From the NCBI GenBank assembly GCA_021234155.1, contig JAJEKV010000027.1:10738716-10802715 (forward strand): DNA of 64,000 bases, written 5' to 3'. The notes beneath the pieces are model-generated. The model was not told the DNA's origin, made no database searches, and saw nothing but the letters and a program-made list of their open reading frames with translations. The translations under genes and the position numbers were made by a program. This document shows positions 24,833-35,027 of the stretch, one piece after another; the stretch's first letter is position 1; the number at the start of each line of letters is the position of its first letter. This stretch comes from Isoetes taiwanensis. Taxonomy: Eukaryota; Streptophyta; Lycopodiopsida; Isoetales; Isoetaceae.

Positions 24833-26404
24833 TGACGCTCCCCGAATCCATACGATGCTCCCATCGTATAAATACGGGAAATTCCCCTCCCATGGCGAAT
24901 CCATCACCACGGAAAGGCCCTCCATCTGACTCGGACCACTTGTGATGGCCAAGTGTCCGGGTGAAGGACATGGAGGTGTCATTCGTCCCACGCCTTCTAT
25001 GGGAATCCTATATAGCGGAAGCATGCATACATGTTAGCACCTAGCAACAATACTAAATAATAATATACCACCACGAAGGGTGGCCCATCATCATCACTAT
25101 AACTAGCAACAGAATACCAACATAACAAAGGAAATACACCATAACTAAGGCCCCTACCCCGGGCTCAGACTCCATGTGGGTGACTGACGGTCAGGGCCTC
25201 AAGATAACAGCAGACAGAGGTATGACATGGCGTTGGCTGGCATAAGACAATGGCTAGGGTAGTCCACTCCATCCGCCCCTCCTGTGCACACTTTGCAGAT
25301 AGGCTGAATCATGCTATGACGTGCTTGTAGCCCTCCGGAGACGCAATCCCAAGGAATCACCCTTCAGGACTACTCCGGGTTACATCTCCCCGGTCCGATG
25401 AGGCAGGTCAGGGAGGCGTCCCCTTCCCGGGTATGACGGATCCCTGGGTGCACTAGAGGATACGCGTGCCCCCTCGCTGACCCCCTCGCGATCCGCATTC
25501 GACTTACTCCCCTAAATCTAAAGGTCAGCTCACCAACCCGCTTCGAGCCTGGCGCGCCATAAAGGCTCCCACCCTCCGCCCGGGGAGTGTCGGACCCATA
25601 CCCAGCCCACACACAAAGGATCGGCTATAAGTCTAGCACACCGTAGGAGTCCCGTGAGTCAGCCGCTTAGGCGGACCCCACCCCCGATTCACCTTCATAC
25701 CCGTTGTTTGGTGCTGAACCACATCATAGCATCCACGGCCAGGTAGGCTCTTGTGCACAGGCCGCAAGTACTGGGTTTTAGGGGTTCTATCTAGGAACAT
25801 CTCTACTTCTAGATGGCCTTTAGGTCTCTACCCACCCTTTAACCCATACAACACAGTAGGAACGGAAAGAACTATTCTTATACATCCATCCATCCATCAA
25901 TAACCTTGAATAGAACATAAAATAGAGATTAACCATACATCTACTCATACAAGGGTTAATCCTATGGCTAACTAGAAATCCAAGCTACCTACGTACTAAC
26001 CGGTGTCCTGGCTGGAGCCATGGTCATGGTACGAGTCCATCACACTAAACTGGTGGGTGGTTGATGGTAAACAAGCTTGGATGTTAGCTGCTGCTCCTCC
26101 TTAATCCCCAAATTCGAATTTGGGTGACAAAATGGGGCAGGACCCCTTTTCCTAGGCCCAAAATGGAAGGTCCCCCCCTGGCCAATCGAATTGGGCCAGG
26201 TGGCGCCCCCTTGTTGGTGCTAATTAACTAATTTAGCTTAATTAGGGTAATTAGGCCAAATACTTTATAATTATCCACAATGGATTTATTAACATAGCTA
26301 AATTAAACCATTGTGGTTGACTTCCACTTAGACAATTACCCCTTTATGTCCTAGTGACGTGTCCTGGCGTGTATACGTATACCGTATAAATGCCTGGAAC
26401 GTCA
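24833..26404 (-). mobile_element. LTR copy C (5' LTR)
   Basis: 1,572 bp, TGACGTTCC...GGAGCGTCA on the minus strand. It interrupts an apparent intron of the HAD-domain gene: 26405 onward is intron, with the donor of the last visible exon at 26494-26493. Confidence 0.93.
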
Positions 26405-26494
26405 CAAATGCAACTAAATGAATTGAAAGCAATGACATTGCTACAATCACTTCAATAGCATAACAACACAACTAAATGAAATTAAACAACATAC

Positions 26495-27196
26495 CTTAAC
26501 AATTTCCTTCATTAACTGAATGCTTTTGAGAATAGCCACTTTCCACCTCGCTAGCTCACTTAGATGGTCAGCCAGAAGCCTAAGTATGTCGATGTCCTCT
26601 TCTTGAACTTTATCTTCAACATACTGCTCGTGCAACCACTTTTGAGGATTCTTGGCATTGAGCCAAGTTTGCAGAAATGCAGCTAAGAAATTGAAACCTT
26701 TGTCATTGATGTCATTATCAAATTTTTCAATTATGAAGCAAGTGTCTTGTGGGGACAAGAAAGTCTTGTACAATGAATCATCAACTAGCACTACCTCCCC
26801 TACATCCTCAAAAGCCTCATACACTTTTACAATTGGTTTCATAAGCACTGGCTTGTTCGGATTCCCTGGAAAATTGAAAGGCATCACCTCGCACTCTTTC
26901 TGACCCCAAATGAACTTGAACCTTCCTATAAAGGAAGGTGGCACTATAACATTTAGGATTTCTATGATGATGTGCTTCATCATAGAAGACCATATGGCTA
27001 CCTCAAATCTGGCAAAGCACCCTTCTAAAAACTTTATCAGCCCTGGTCTGCACAACACCACTTTCCCCCCTGCATAATGCTTCTTCAGCTCTGTTTGAAT
27101 TTTAATTCTGGTTCTTTTTTGAAATATGCTCACCAGAACTCCATTTAAGTCTAGGATGACAAGTTTTTTCTTTTCTAAGGGGTCTGCAACATTCAT
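26495..27196 (-). CDS. FCP1/NIF-type HAD phosphatase-like domain (transposon-borne, 3' end lost)
   Basis: Open from an ATG at 27196; about 234 residues lie before a likely splice donor (26494), and the raw frame runs on to 249 residues. Motifs of the NIF/FCP1 branch of the HAD superfamily: LVILDLNGVL (nucleophile Asp16), CRPGLIKFLEGCFARFEVA then WSS (69-71), KPVLMK (115-120) and VLVDDSLYK (Asp139, Asp140). Known members dephosphorylate Ser/Thr, such as the RNA polymerase II tail, using DxDx(T/V). Here the second Asp is Asn18, as I recall for some plant NIF-like proteins, so ordinary phosphatase activity is doubtful. 'gttgcag' just before codon 5 may be an acceptor, so this could be an internal exon joined to the acidic exon upstream rather than a true start. 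The gene's 3' end is cut off by the LTR insertion. Confidence 0.8.
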
Positions 27197-27346
27197 AAAA
27201 CAAAAAACTCAAACATCAACAATTCTGACATCAATTTAACAGTCTTAACAAAACAAATTAGTTCACAACTTCAAATTGCTATCTTTCAACAAATTAACAC
27301 AAGTGTCATTTCAAAGTTTTCAAAGTTTTTAAAGAACTTTCAAGTG

Positions 27347-27753
27347 TTATTTCAAAGTTTTCAGGAACTCAGACACTGAACCTGGACACTGACCAGTTAA
27401 CATTTTGTAAATAACATTCTGAGGATCACCTTTTGGAGGTTGTGTTGGCATCTTCTTAGGGGGGCTACCCTTCTTCTTCTTCTCCACTGCAGGTGCTTGT
27501 ACTTGTTCTTCTTCTTCTTCTACATTCTTCCCTTTATCAGCAGCCTTTGTTGCAATGTGATCAGCACCACCAGCTTCTTTGTCCAGATCTACAACTTCAT
27601 CAACCTTGGAGCTTTCTCCTGCAGTTCTACTCCTCAACCTCGACTTTATGGTGCTCACAACTGCAGAAGCAGTCTGTCCAGGCTCTTCTTCTTCAACAGT
27701 GCTGTCAACCACTAGTGCACATTTTACTCTCTTTTTGGACTTTTCCTTACCAA
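27347..27753 (-). CDS. Acidic, Lys/Glu-rich exon upstream of the HAD domain
   Basis: On the minus strand a good acceptor (tttcttactgattcag) ends at 27754. The frame from 27753 reads IGKEKSKKRVKCALVVDST and continues through Glu-rich and Lys-rich low-complexity segments to ...SEFLKTLK and a stop at 27347. Its phase (0) matches the donor AAG|GTAACC at about 32,299 at the end of the Ala/Pro-rich exon, so these may be exons of one gene with a 4.5-kb intron. The link to the HAD ORF downstream is inferred from order and strand. Confidence 0.6.
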
Positions 27754-28543
27754 TCTGAATCAGTAAGAAAACTAGTAAGTCGTATTTAATTAAAGTGGGA
27801 CAAATCTTGAATTTTGGGACTCGGACTGAAAATGGGACTCATATTGATATCAAAATTTCACACTGGTTCACAATATTTTCTTACAGAATTTCCAAATAAA
27901 TAGTTGAGAAAGTTGAGCGAGGTGAGATCGAAAGGGGGAGGGGAAGGGGAAGGGGGAAGACGGGAGTGAGAAAGGGGGAGAGAAGAGGGGCAAGGGAGAA
28001 GAGGGGCAAGGGAAGGGGCAAGGGAGAAGAAGGAGCAAGGGGAAGGGGGCAAGGGAAAAAAATGGCAAAAGGGGAGGGGGGGACTAAGGAGGGAGGGAAG
28101 GAGAAATGGGGAAGGCCGGGCAAAGGGGAGGGTTAGGGGCAACGAGAGTTGGAGAGGGAGAGGATCACCCCTTCAAAAAATAAATAAAAAACAACTAAAT
28201 ATTATAAATTAAAGAAAAAACAATTAAATCTCATATTAAAAATAGAAATTAAATATTACGTAATAAAAAATAAATAAATAATTACTAAATGAAATTCTAG
28301 AATTCTCAACCTTCTCGACTCACTAGTCGAGAAGGCATAAGGCTATGCAAGCCCATCGCCTTGCCTCCCCCAAAGCGCAGAGAGAGAGAGACTAAGGTAG
28401 CTATATTCCACACTTGCTCAGAATATAACCATCACGGTCCAAAAGGAAGTCAACCAACAACAAACAACACAAGCAAATTATAGCACTAGCATCTCGGGCA
28501 CCCTCCACTCCGTCGTGTTAGCATCTCGCCCTCTCGACTGGGA

Positions 28544-29660
28544 TACCGAGGTTGCCTCCAGTCTCTAGAGCGTGGAGCATAGCTCCGTAAGGGATCTCTC
28601 AAGAACGAACTAAGGCAAGGCATTGCTTCAACAAGAACTAAGGGAGTAGCAAAATGTGGATTCCGCCCCTGTTCAAGAGCTTTTCCGCCCCTGTTAGGTA
28701 ATGCAAAGAAAAGCAAGAAGAAAGCTTCAGATCAGAACTCTGGCCGCCTATTATTCTCTGCATTCCAATGTCATTCCAATGTCTTGAATGTTTAAGGCTT
28801 TGCAGAGCTGGATCTTGACCTTCTCCGTTACAGAGAAGAAGATTGCCGGAAGAAAATAAGCATTTGGCGAGATAGCAGAGGCGGCTGCAGATTCGTGGGG
28901 TGCAGAGGCGGCTGCAGCAGAGATAGCAGAGATAGCAGCCGATATCACAGCCGCTTGAAGCGCCGCCGCTTGAAGCGCCTCTTGCTGGTGTTGTTCTTCA
29001 AGAAATTGCTATGGCAGATCTGATAATTTCAGGGTCGGAAATGTGGAACCAAAATGCTGGGGGAACCGATCTGACAGACTGCAGCCAAGCTGGGCTTATA
29101 TCCGCCACAATATACTGGCCTGGATCTGAGGTTGAAAAAACGGATGGACCTGCCCTGCTACTTACTGCCCTCATCGATCTGCCAGTTTCTCAGCGCCCTG
29201 ATTTCGTCGCCCTTTACCTGAGCGATCCAGATTCGCAGGGCCCTGATGATCTGAAGATTACAGAAGCTTATAGTACTGAAGATTACTGAAGATTATAGTA
29301 AGCTTGGCCGGGATGCAGATTCAAAGGGCAAAGGGCCGGGATGCAGGTAAATCTATATCTCTTGCTGTTTAAGCTGTGTCTCTGTTCTTCTACTTGATGC
29401 CTTCTGTTCTTCTTCTTGATACCGTATTAATCTAAATCAAAATCGTCAATGCATGCAGTGCAGAATAAGAAGCTTAGCAAGAAACGGGGATGACTTCTCA
29501 AGAAACAAGCCTGTAGATTTCCAGGTCTCCCCTGCTCCACATCCACACCAGGACTCCGAATCAATTTTGTCGGAGCTATGGCTATGCAGATTATGGCAGA
29601 TCAATTTCTTCCGGAAAGAGTCCAAGTGGTACAACGTATCTCCGGCTTAAAGGTGTGTGT
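28544..29660. other. Spacer with GC-rich repeats, no gene recognised
   Basis: Short direct repeats of 'gcggctgcag', 'agatagcag' and 'gccgcttgaagc' lie at about 28,870-28,985. A 92-codon frame (29011-29289, +) reads MADLIISGSEMWNQNAGG... and resembles nothing I know; the repeats make a real gene unlikely. Confidence 0.4.
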
Positions 29661-29674
29661 ACCAAATTTTTCAA

Positions 29675-29815
29675 AATTTAAATATGGGTGGGAAAAAGAA
29701 GCGGGGTATAGGAAACATTGGTTTAAATATGGGTGGGAAAAAAAAGCGGGGTATAGGAAACATTCGTTTAAATATGGGTGGGAAAAAAAAGCGGGGTATA
29801 GAAATAACATTGGAA
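29675..29815 (+). repeat. Three-copy tandem repeat, unit about 47 bp
   Basis: The unit contains 'aaatatgggtgggaaaaa' and 'gcggggtataggaaacatt'; three near-identical copies in a row. Confidence 0.85.
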
Positions 29816-30188
29816 AAAAATTAAAAAAATATCATATATGGGGGATATTTGAAAAATAAGAATGTGCGGTATAATATGGTGTTGAAATCGGTAATGGTAG
29901 GCTACATAGATATTGATTTTAAATTTTAAAGTTTTAGACCTTGAAAGAAGATTATTTAAAATAAAATTAAAAACTTCCTTAGTAATATCTTCTTGTCATC
30001 TAAAATAGGGTTGTTGTGGGCTTCTTTGTTGTAAGCAACATAGGATCATTTTTGGGGTATGTTCTATGCGTATGTTCTATGATGCCTTGGGTTTTTTAAA
30101 GGATGTGGCCATTGAGATATGTGTCTAGGGATGACATAAGAAACAATGGCGCCACCCCGCATGTACCAAATCCTTTCCTTTTCAAAAG

Positions 30189-30213
30189 TGTATGCCCCCC
30201 CCCCCCCCCCCCC
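30189..30213. repeat. C homopolymer
   Basis: About 24 consecutive C, a likely length-variable site. Confidence 0.85.
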
Positions 30214-30277
30214 AACCCCACGATTTGAACTTTTAACCATGGATAGAGAAAAAATCGAGTATAATGTGCACTTAAGG

Positions 30278-30673
30278 AAGGAAGGAAGGAAGGAAGGAAG
30301 TTTATTTTAACGTCCACGGAGGCCAGAGGCCTATGAGACGGCACGAGAATGTGCAAAAAGCCAAAACCCCAACACCAAAACAAACAATGTAATCAGATAG
30401 TAGAACCCTACTACCGGATGAAAAAACCCCACTTGGGAGGAAAAACCCTAACAAAGAGGCTCTCAAATACCATGCCCCGAAAGAGCAAGTCCGACGGCCT
30501 AAAATCTGCGGGGATGTAAGCTCCCAACAAGCTACCATAGGTGATGCGAGTAACTGATGTAGCGGTGTGTCAGAGCATCTAAGATCAGTGTGCACTGCTC
30601 GGACATGGACATATGCTGGGCACCGCTCGAGTGGCCATATAACACACTTGGTTAGGATGAGATAAGTTGACAA
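30278..30673 (-). mobile_element. LINE 3'-end fragment with (TTCC)n tail
   Basis: On the minus strand the fragment ends '...ggcctccgtggacgttaaaataaa' and is followed by a TTCC microsatellite (plus strand GGAA, 30278-30300). The end closely matches that of the LINE piece at 53,846, which has a TATTC tail. An open frame covers much of it, but no RT motif remains. Confidence 0.65.
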
Positions 30674-30739
30674 ATTTATAAATAATTAAAATGTTAATTT
30701 AGTGTTTTCTCTCTTAGAACTGCATTTTTTGCTCTTAGC

Positions 30740-31480
30740 TGCTTTTCTCGACTCGCGAGTCGAGGTGAGTCGTAGGAAATTTATGGGGAGGGTATTTTTT
30801 CATAGAAAATACATAGAATGTTTGAAGGTTATTCATTTTCGACCTTCTCGGACTCTGAGCTTTGAAATTGCCCTTTTTTCACTTTGAGTTGCCTTTTTCG
30901 ACTTGCGAGTCGAGAAAGGCCCTCAAACTTGCATTTTTCGCTTTGAGCTACCTTTCTCGACTCGCGAGTCGAGAAAGGCAGCTCAAAGCCAGAAACGCAG
31001 GCGCAGAGACCCCAAAACACCAGCGTTCCGGCGAGTCGCCTTTTCTCGACTCCGCGAAGTCGAGAAAGGCCTTCACCCATAAAACCCGTGTTTTCGGCTT
31101 TTGCCGCTTTCGACCGGCGAAGTCGAAAAGGCCTTCTGACCCATAAAACCCGTGGTTTTGCTTTGAGTCGCCTTTCTCGACTCGCGAAGTCGGGAAAGGC
31201 CTTCACTATAAAACCCGCGTTTCAAGTTTTGAGTTGCCTTTCTCGACCGCGGAAGCCGGGGAAAGGTCTTCACCCATAAAACTCCGGTTTTTCGCTTTGG
31301 CTGCCTTTCTGGGCTAAGGAATGAGAAAGGCCTTCGGACCCATAAACCTCGCGTTTTTAAGCTTTGGTTGCCTTTCTCGACTCAAGGAAGTCGGTGAAAG
31401 GCCTCTATTATAAAACCCGTGTGTTTTTTCGCTTTGAGCTGCCTTTCTCGACTCGCGAGTCGAGAAAGGCCTTCTAACCC
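30740..31480. repeat. Array of about ten palindromes, core CTCGACTCGCGAGTCGAG
   Basis: A hairpin-forming segment recurs every 65-80 bp (about 30,747; 30,895; 30,951; 31,031; 31,105; 31,169; 31,237; 31,302; 31,370; 31,441), separated by similar spacers such as 'cccataaaacccgtgtttt'. The copies at 30951-30978 (28 bp) and 31441-31470 (30 bp) are perfect palindromes; those between have mutations on one side. Overlapping open frames on both strands are by-products. Confidence 0.9.
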
Positions 31481-32265
31481 CTAAAACCTGCGTTTCTCAT
31501 GCCTGTATTTTCCAAAACCTGCGTTTAGAACTGTGTTTTATTTTATTTTTTTGCATGTAGCATCACTTGACTAATTTGATTTTGTCTCTTGCAGTTCTTA
31601 TCTCGACCAAATAGTACATGCTTGGGAGCAATGAAAAGATCAGTTCATTAAAGAAAGGTGCCGAGAAGAGGGTGGTGACATCAGTTGGACATACAAGCAC
31701 GTGGCCCTTTAAGGAACTCCTCATACAAATTTCTATCGTCTGTAAGTTGCTCCGTGACTAGGAGAGAGCTCCACGCGCCCTTTGCACTAGGTGGTTCATG
31801 TGTGAAGAGGGTGTAATGATTGTGCCCATACGACCACTATGGTCTCTTCACCCACTGTAATATATATTGTAATGAGCCCATTTATAAATATAAGGTATCT
31901 CAAAACTAGTATTTTTGGGTGATCAAGTAAACGATTTGCATAATTTTTGTTGGAATTTGTGATCTATTGTCTACCTACCTAAGAAAATAGAGCCAAAATG
32001 TTCAACTAACAATCTCTTTCAATTAGAACTTGATAGGTCTAATGCATGTTTGCGTTGCATTGTTCTTGTTCTCGACACGCTATCCAAGAAAACTGGAAGA
32101 AAAGCTTGGATGCACACTAATAGACAAAAATTCCAATTATAACCAGTTTTTGGGTCGAGGTGCTTCTTTTTGTGTAAATTAACAGGGTTCCGAAAAAAAA
32201 TGGGAATGGAATGAGTCCCACTTTAATTAAATACGACTTTAGGTAGAATAGACATGACATAAAGT

Positions 32266-33560
32266 TTACAAAACAAACACATAAAAACACCAAATGGTTA
32301 CCTTTTTTAATGCTTCAACTGCTGTTGTAACAGGACTTGGTAATGCCACAGCTTTTGTAACAGGTTTTGGTGATGCCACAGCTGCTAGAGTATAATCAGG
32401 AACTAATGGAGACTCAGCAACAAATATTGGTGAAGAAGTTGACTGTTTGTAGGGTGAAGCAAAAGCACTACTAGTGCCTGCTCCAAACCCACTGCTGATG
32501 GCTACCTCAGCTCCATCTTCAGCTCCAACTTCTAAACCAAGTTCCACAAACAAATCCCCTCAGAACTTCCTTTAAGCACTGAGCATGCCTTCTTTTCATA
32601 CTGAAGCATGCAACATGCCAAGTGATAGGCATGTTCACATGGCAACTTCATACTCAAAGTATATTGTGGATTGAATACCAATCCACATGCAAAGACATGA
32701 GTTCTCCATAAAACCTCGGCAATCGCTTTTCATAGTCATGATAGAGATTCCCGAAGTGTCCCGGTGCATCAACCGCCTAGCAGCCTTTCCGAACGGACCA
32801 CACCTTTCTTGAAGTCTCGAATTCTAAAGAGGCTTTTAGCCTTTGCTTCTTCTCCCTTTCGTCTACTGCTTCAACACTTACCTTTGGAAGGCAAGCTTCC
32901 AGTTTGGAGCAGAAGTAAAGCTCTCCACTTATTTTATGCTTCAAATCTGCAATCTGGGTCAAATCTTCATCTGTTTTATCTGCTTTGTCATTCAAAGCAG
33001 ATAATTCATTCTGTAGTCTACTCACCTCCTTCTTTGCTATATCAATCATTACTTGCTCCCCGCGTGCTAGGGAGTTGTTGTCAACCTCAATCTTACTAAT
33101 AATCTTAGCCAAATCGTTTGACAGGTTATCTAACTCTGTTTCCAACTTCTTGACTTCCTCATCAATCAAAGAAATATTGAAACTACAATTGCAAACAGAA
33201 AATTCATTTGGCTGACCTGATTTCGCTTTTAATTCCATCTGAGGTGTTCTTACGCTTTTGGCTGAGGTGTGCTTTGGCCTGAAGGATGTACGGTTTTCAT
33301 TTTTTTAACATCTTCTTTCTTTACATCCATATCATCCCTTGGTTTTTTTCTCGACCAAACAGAAACCTGTGACTTGTATGCATCCCAATTTATCTTATGA
33401 CCCTCATGATCTTGCTCTGCACGACCACAATGCTCCCAAGCAAATGCCAAAGCAACGAGTTTTCTCAATTCGTTGTTTGGTAATCCCCGGATCAGATACG
33501 AGAACTTCGACCAAGTCCTCCAATTGTTGCTTCAGATGAGTGCGGACAAAATAAATTTTT
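32266..33560 (-). pseudogene. Second transposon gene, 5' part: coiled coil, Cys/His-rich segment, Ala/Pro-rich exon
   Basis: Read on the minus strand from about 33,560: an N-terminal segment (LRKLVALAFAWEHCGRAEQD...) with a Lys/Asp-rich tail; a frameshift at about 33,250; a long heptad-rich coiled coil (LIDEEVKKLETELDNLSND..., 33238-32777); a Cys/His-rich stretch (CGLVFNPQYTLSMKLPCEHA, about 32,680-32,620) in shifted frames; then an Ala/Pro/Val-rich exon (32553-32300) ending at donor AAG|GTAACC. The order and strand suggest one gene continuing at 27753 into the acidic exon and HAD domain. It lies just inside the right terminal repeat and runs toward the transposase, a two-gene convergent layout. 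I do not recognise the protein; frameshifts make this copy nonfunctional unless they are sequencing errors. Confidence 0.55.
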
Positions 33561-33931
33561 TATTTTGCCTTTTTCTTTAAAGGATTCGAATGGTTACGTC
33601 CCATACACCGTTCCAATCTCCTCGCACCACTTCAGTTTTCTTGAGGAATAATCCCTTCTCCTGGCCATCGCAAAAAGCGTTGAATTAACCAAAGAGCAAG
33701 GTATGAAGCAAGCTAGGAAGAAAAAAAAAATCTCAAAAAGCGAGAGGGTACAATTCGAATCAGAAATAGGGTATAATCTGCGTCTGGCCCGATCAATTAT
33801 CGATTTCGGGCGCGAATGATTACGGGTCCGGATGGCCCGGATCATTGTTTGCGAAAAGGCGCTGGAATCGAAAAGGTGCGAAGAATAGCTGCTTCATTCG
33901 CGTGCTTAATCTGCTTCCGCTTGTCGCGCTT

Positions 33932-33960
33932 TTTTGTACCCCAATATCTAACTTAGACCC
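33932..33960 (-). repeat. Right terminal inverted repeat of the 27.4-kb transposon
   Basis: 29 bp, perfect inverse of 6555-6583, followed at once by TTGC (33961-33964), the matching target duplication. Confidence 0.88.
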
Positions 33961-34055
33961 TTGCTAACTTTGACTTAACAACTTACAACTCGGTCAATCA
34001 ATGATTGACAAGCAAGACAAGACAAAGCATAGCTACCCTAAGCGAAACGGGGAGC

Positions 34056-34285
34056 AGAAGCGGGAACGGAACGGGAACTTGGACCCAAAATTCGAACGGA
34101 ACGGGCACGGGAACGGATGGGAACGGGAACGTAATGGGAACGGGATATTCGAGTATATTCGACGGATCCTTTGAGTATATTCGGGGTATATTCCCTTTTC
34201 TACTGGGAACTAAAGTAGAAACTTATGGAACTCTGGACCCTCGGGAACGGAGTTGGGAACGGGAACGGAGTTGGGAACTTGGTTC
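34056..34285 (+). repeat. GGGAAC/GGAAC-rich minisatellite
   Basis: Repeated 'cgggaacggaacggg' and 'ttgggaacgggaacgg' motifs before and after a 'gagtatattcg' spacer, directly left of the CAT tract. Confidence 0.8.
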
Positions 34286-34308
34286 CCGGTAGCTATGAGA
34301 CAAAGTCC

Positions 34309-34511
<203 letters not shown>

Positions 34512-34549
34512 AGGGTGGCAATCTATTATCATGAATAAAAGGAAGTAGC

Positions 34550-35020
34550 TGGGCTCGTAATCGCTGTCACTCCCTGCATATAAAGGGCTTGTGACATGGG
34601 ACTCAAAACCTAGAGGGTGACATAGTCAACGATACGAAACACCCATAAACGGTGCATAATCAAACTCCTTTTGCCACCTTGAGGTATTTAATGGTCTCAA
34701 CCACAATCAATACATTTTACCACATCCAGATGATCCTCAATAGACATCATATTATCAGACCACTGAATAATATGAGGTGAGATAACATAACGGACTTCTT
34801 CTTAGTTGCCTTCTTCCAAGTGACATATTGTCATGACTTTTTAGCGCACTAAAGATTAGGACCATCATCTATAACAATCTCAGAAGCATGAGAAGAAGAA
34901 GAAACATCAACATGAGGAATAGAAGGAACAATAGGTGCAGTTGATGGTGCTAAGGACGACACAATTAGAACTAGATGTAGAGCAACTTCCATACTCACAA
35001 AACACTTCCATATTCATTAT
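34550..35020. other. Non-coding spacer
   Basis: No gene or clear repeat seen. Confidence 0.4.
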
Positions 35021-35027
35021 TATAATG

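Larger units (their letters stand above)
16385..26404 (-). mobile_element. Non-autonomous LTR retrotransposon (LARD-like), about 10 kb
   Basis: Read on the minus strand: 5' LTR C (26404-24833), primer-binding site (24829-24818), a 6.9-kb interior, polypurine tract (17966-17951), 3' LTR B (17950-16385). The LTRs (1,572 and 1,566 bp) are nearly identical, suggesting recent activity. I found no gag, protease, RT, RNase H or integrase motif, and all frames in the interior are short. This fits a large retrotransposon derivative mobilised by proteins from elsewhere. No 5-bp target duplication can be assigned because LTR B leads straight into another interior copy. Confidence 0.88.
24900..28543 (-). 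repeat. Right arm of 3.6-kb inverted duplication
   Basis: Reverse complement of 9717-13305. It keeps the better version of the HAD-domain ORF and its upstream splice acceptor. The LTR junction (26404|26405) is the same as in the left arm, so the LTR element was already in place when the duplication arose. No target duplication is seen at the outer edges 9717 and 28543, which argues against simple transposition of an element with these ends. Confidence 0.92.
27779..32237. mobile_element. Possible 4.5-kb TIR element in the intron
   Basis: A 23-bp perfect inverted repeat (27779-27801 and 32215-32237; inner part AAAGTGGGAC) bounds the region between two exons of the minus-strand gene. GGGACTC-like motifs recur just inside both ends. 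No target duplication is clear and no transposase is seen, so it could be a non-autonomous element or a chance remnant. A further copy of the repeat is at 10446-10468 in the left arm. Confidence 0.4.
6555..33960. mobile_element. 27.4-kb TIR DNA transposon (DDE transposase with HGKG motif, Sola-like by inference), with nested insertions
   Basis: The ends are identical 29-bp terminal inverted repeats (6555-6583 and 33932-33960, outer bases GGGTCTAAGTTAG), flanked on both sides by TTGC (6551-6554 and 33961-33964), a 4-bp target duplication. Subterminal 'aatgatccgggc' occurs in the same orientation relative to each end (about 6,723 and, on the minus strand, about 33,850), which supports these ends being true partners. 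Inside are a transposase remnant (+) on the left and a convergent ORF set (-) on the right. The middle is filled by later insertions and an inverted duplication. DDE proteins with an HGKG..DG..G motif and 4-bp duplications fit the Sola group, but the superfamily is inferred from motif memory. The transposase is broken, so this copy cannot move by itself. Confidence 0.8.

Noticed and set aside
9717-28543. Whole inverted structure as a single transposon with 3.6-kb TIRs
   Set aside because: No target duplication at its outer edges, and the arms contain host-transposon gene sequence with an LTR insertion, so a rearrangement explains it better.
30829-31279. Four overlapping frames on both strands in the palindrome array
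   Set aside because: Palindromic tandem repeats lack stops in several frames; no protein-like conservation.
30740-31480. CRISPR-like array
   Set aside because: Palindromic units at regular spacing, but spacers are similar to each other, units are diverged, and this is plant nuclear DNA.
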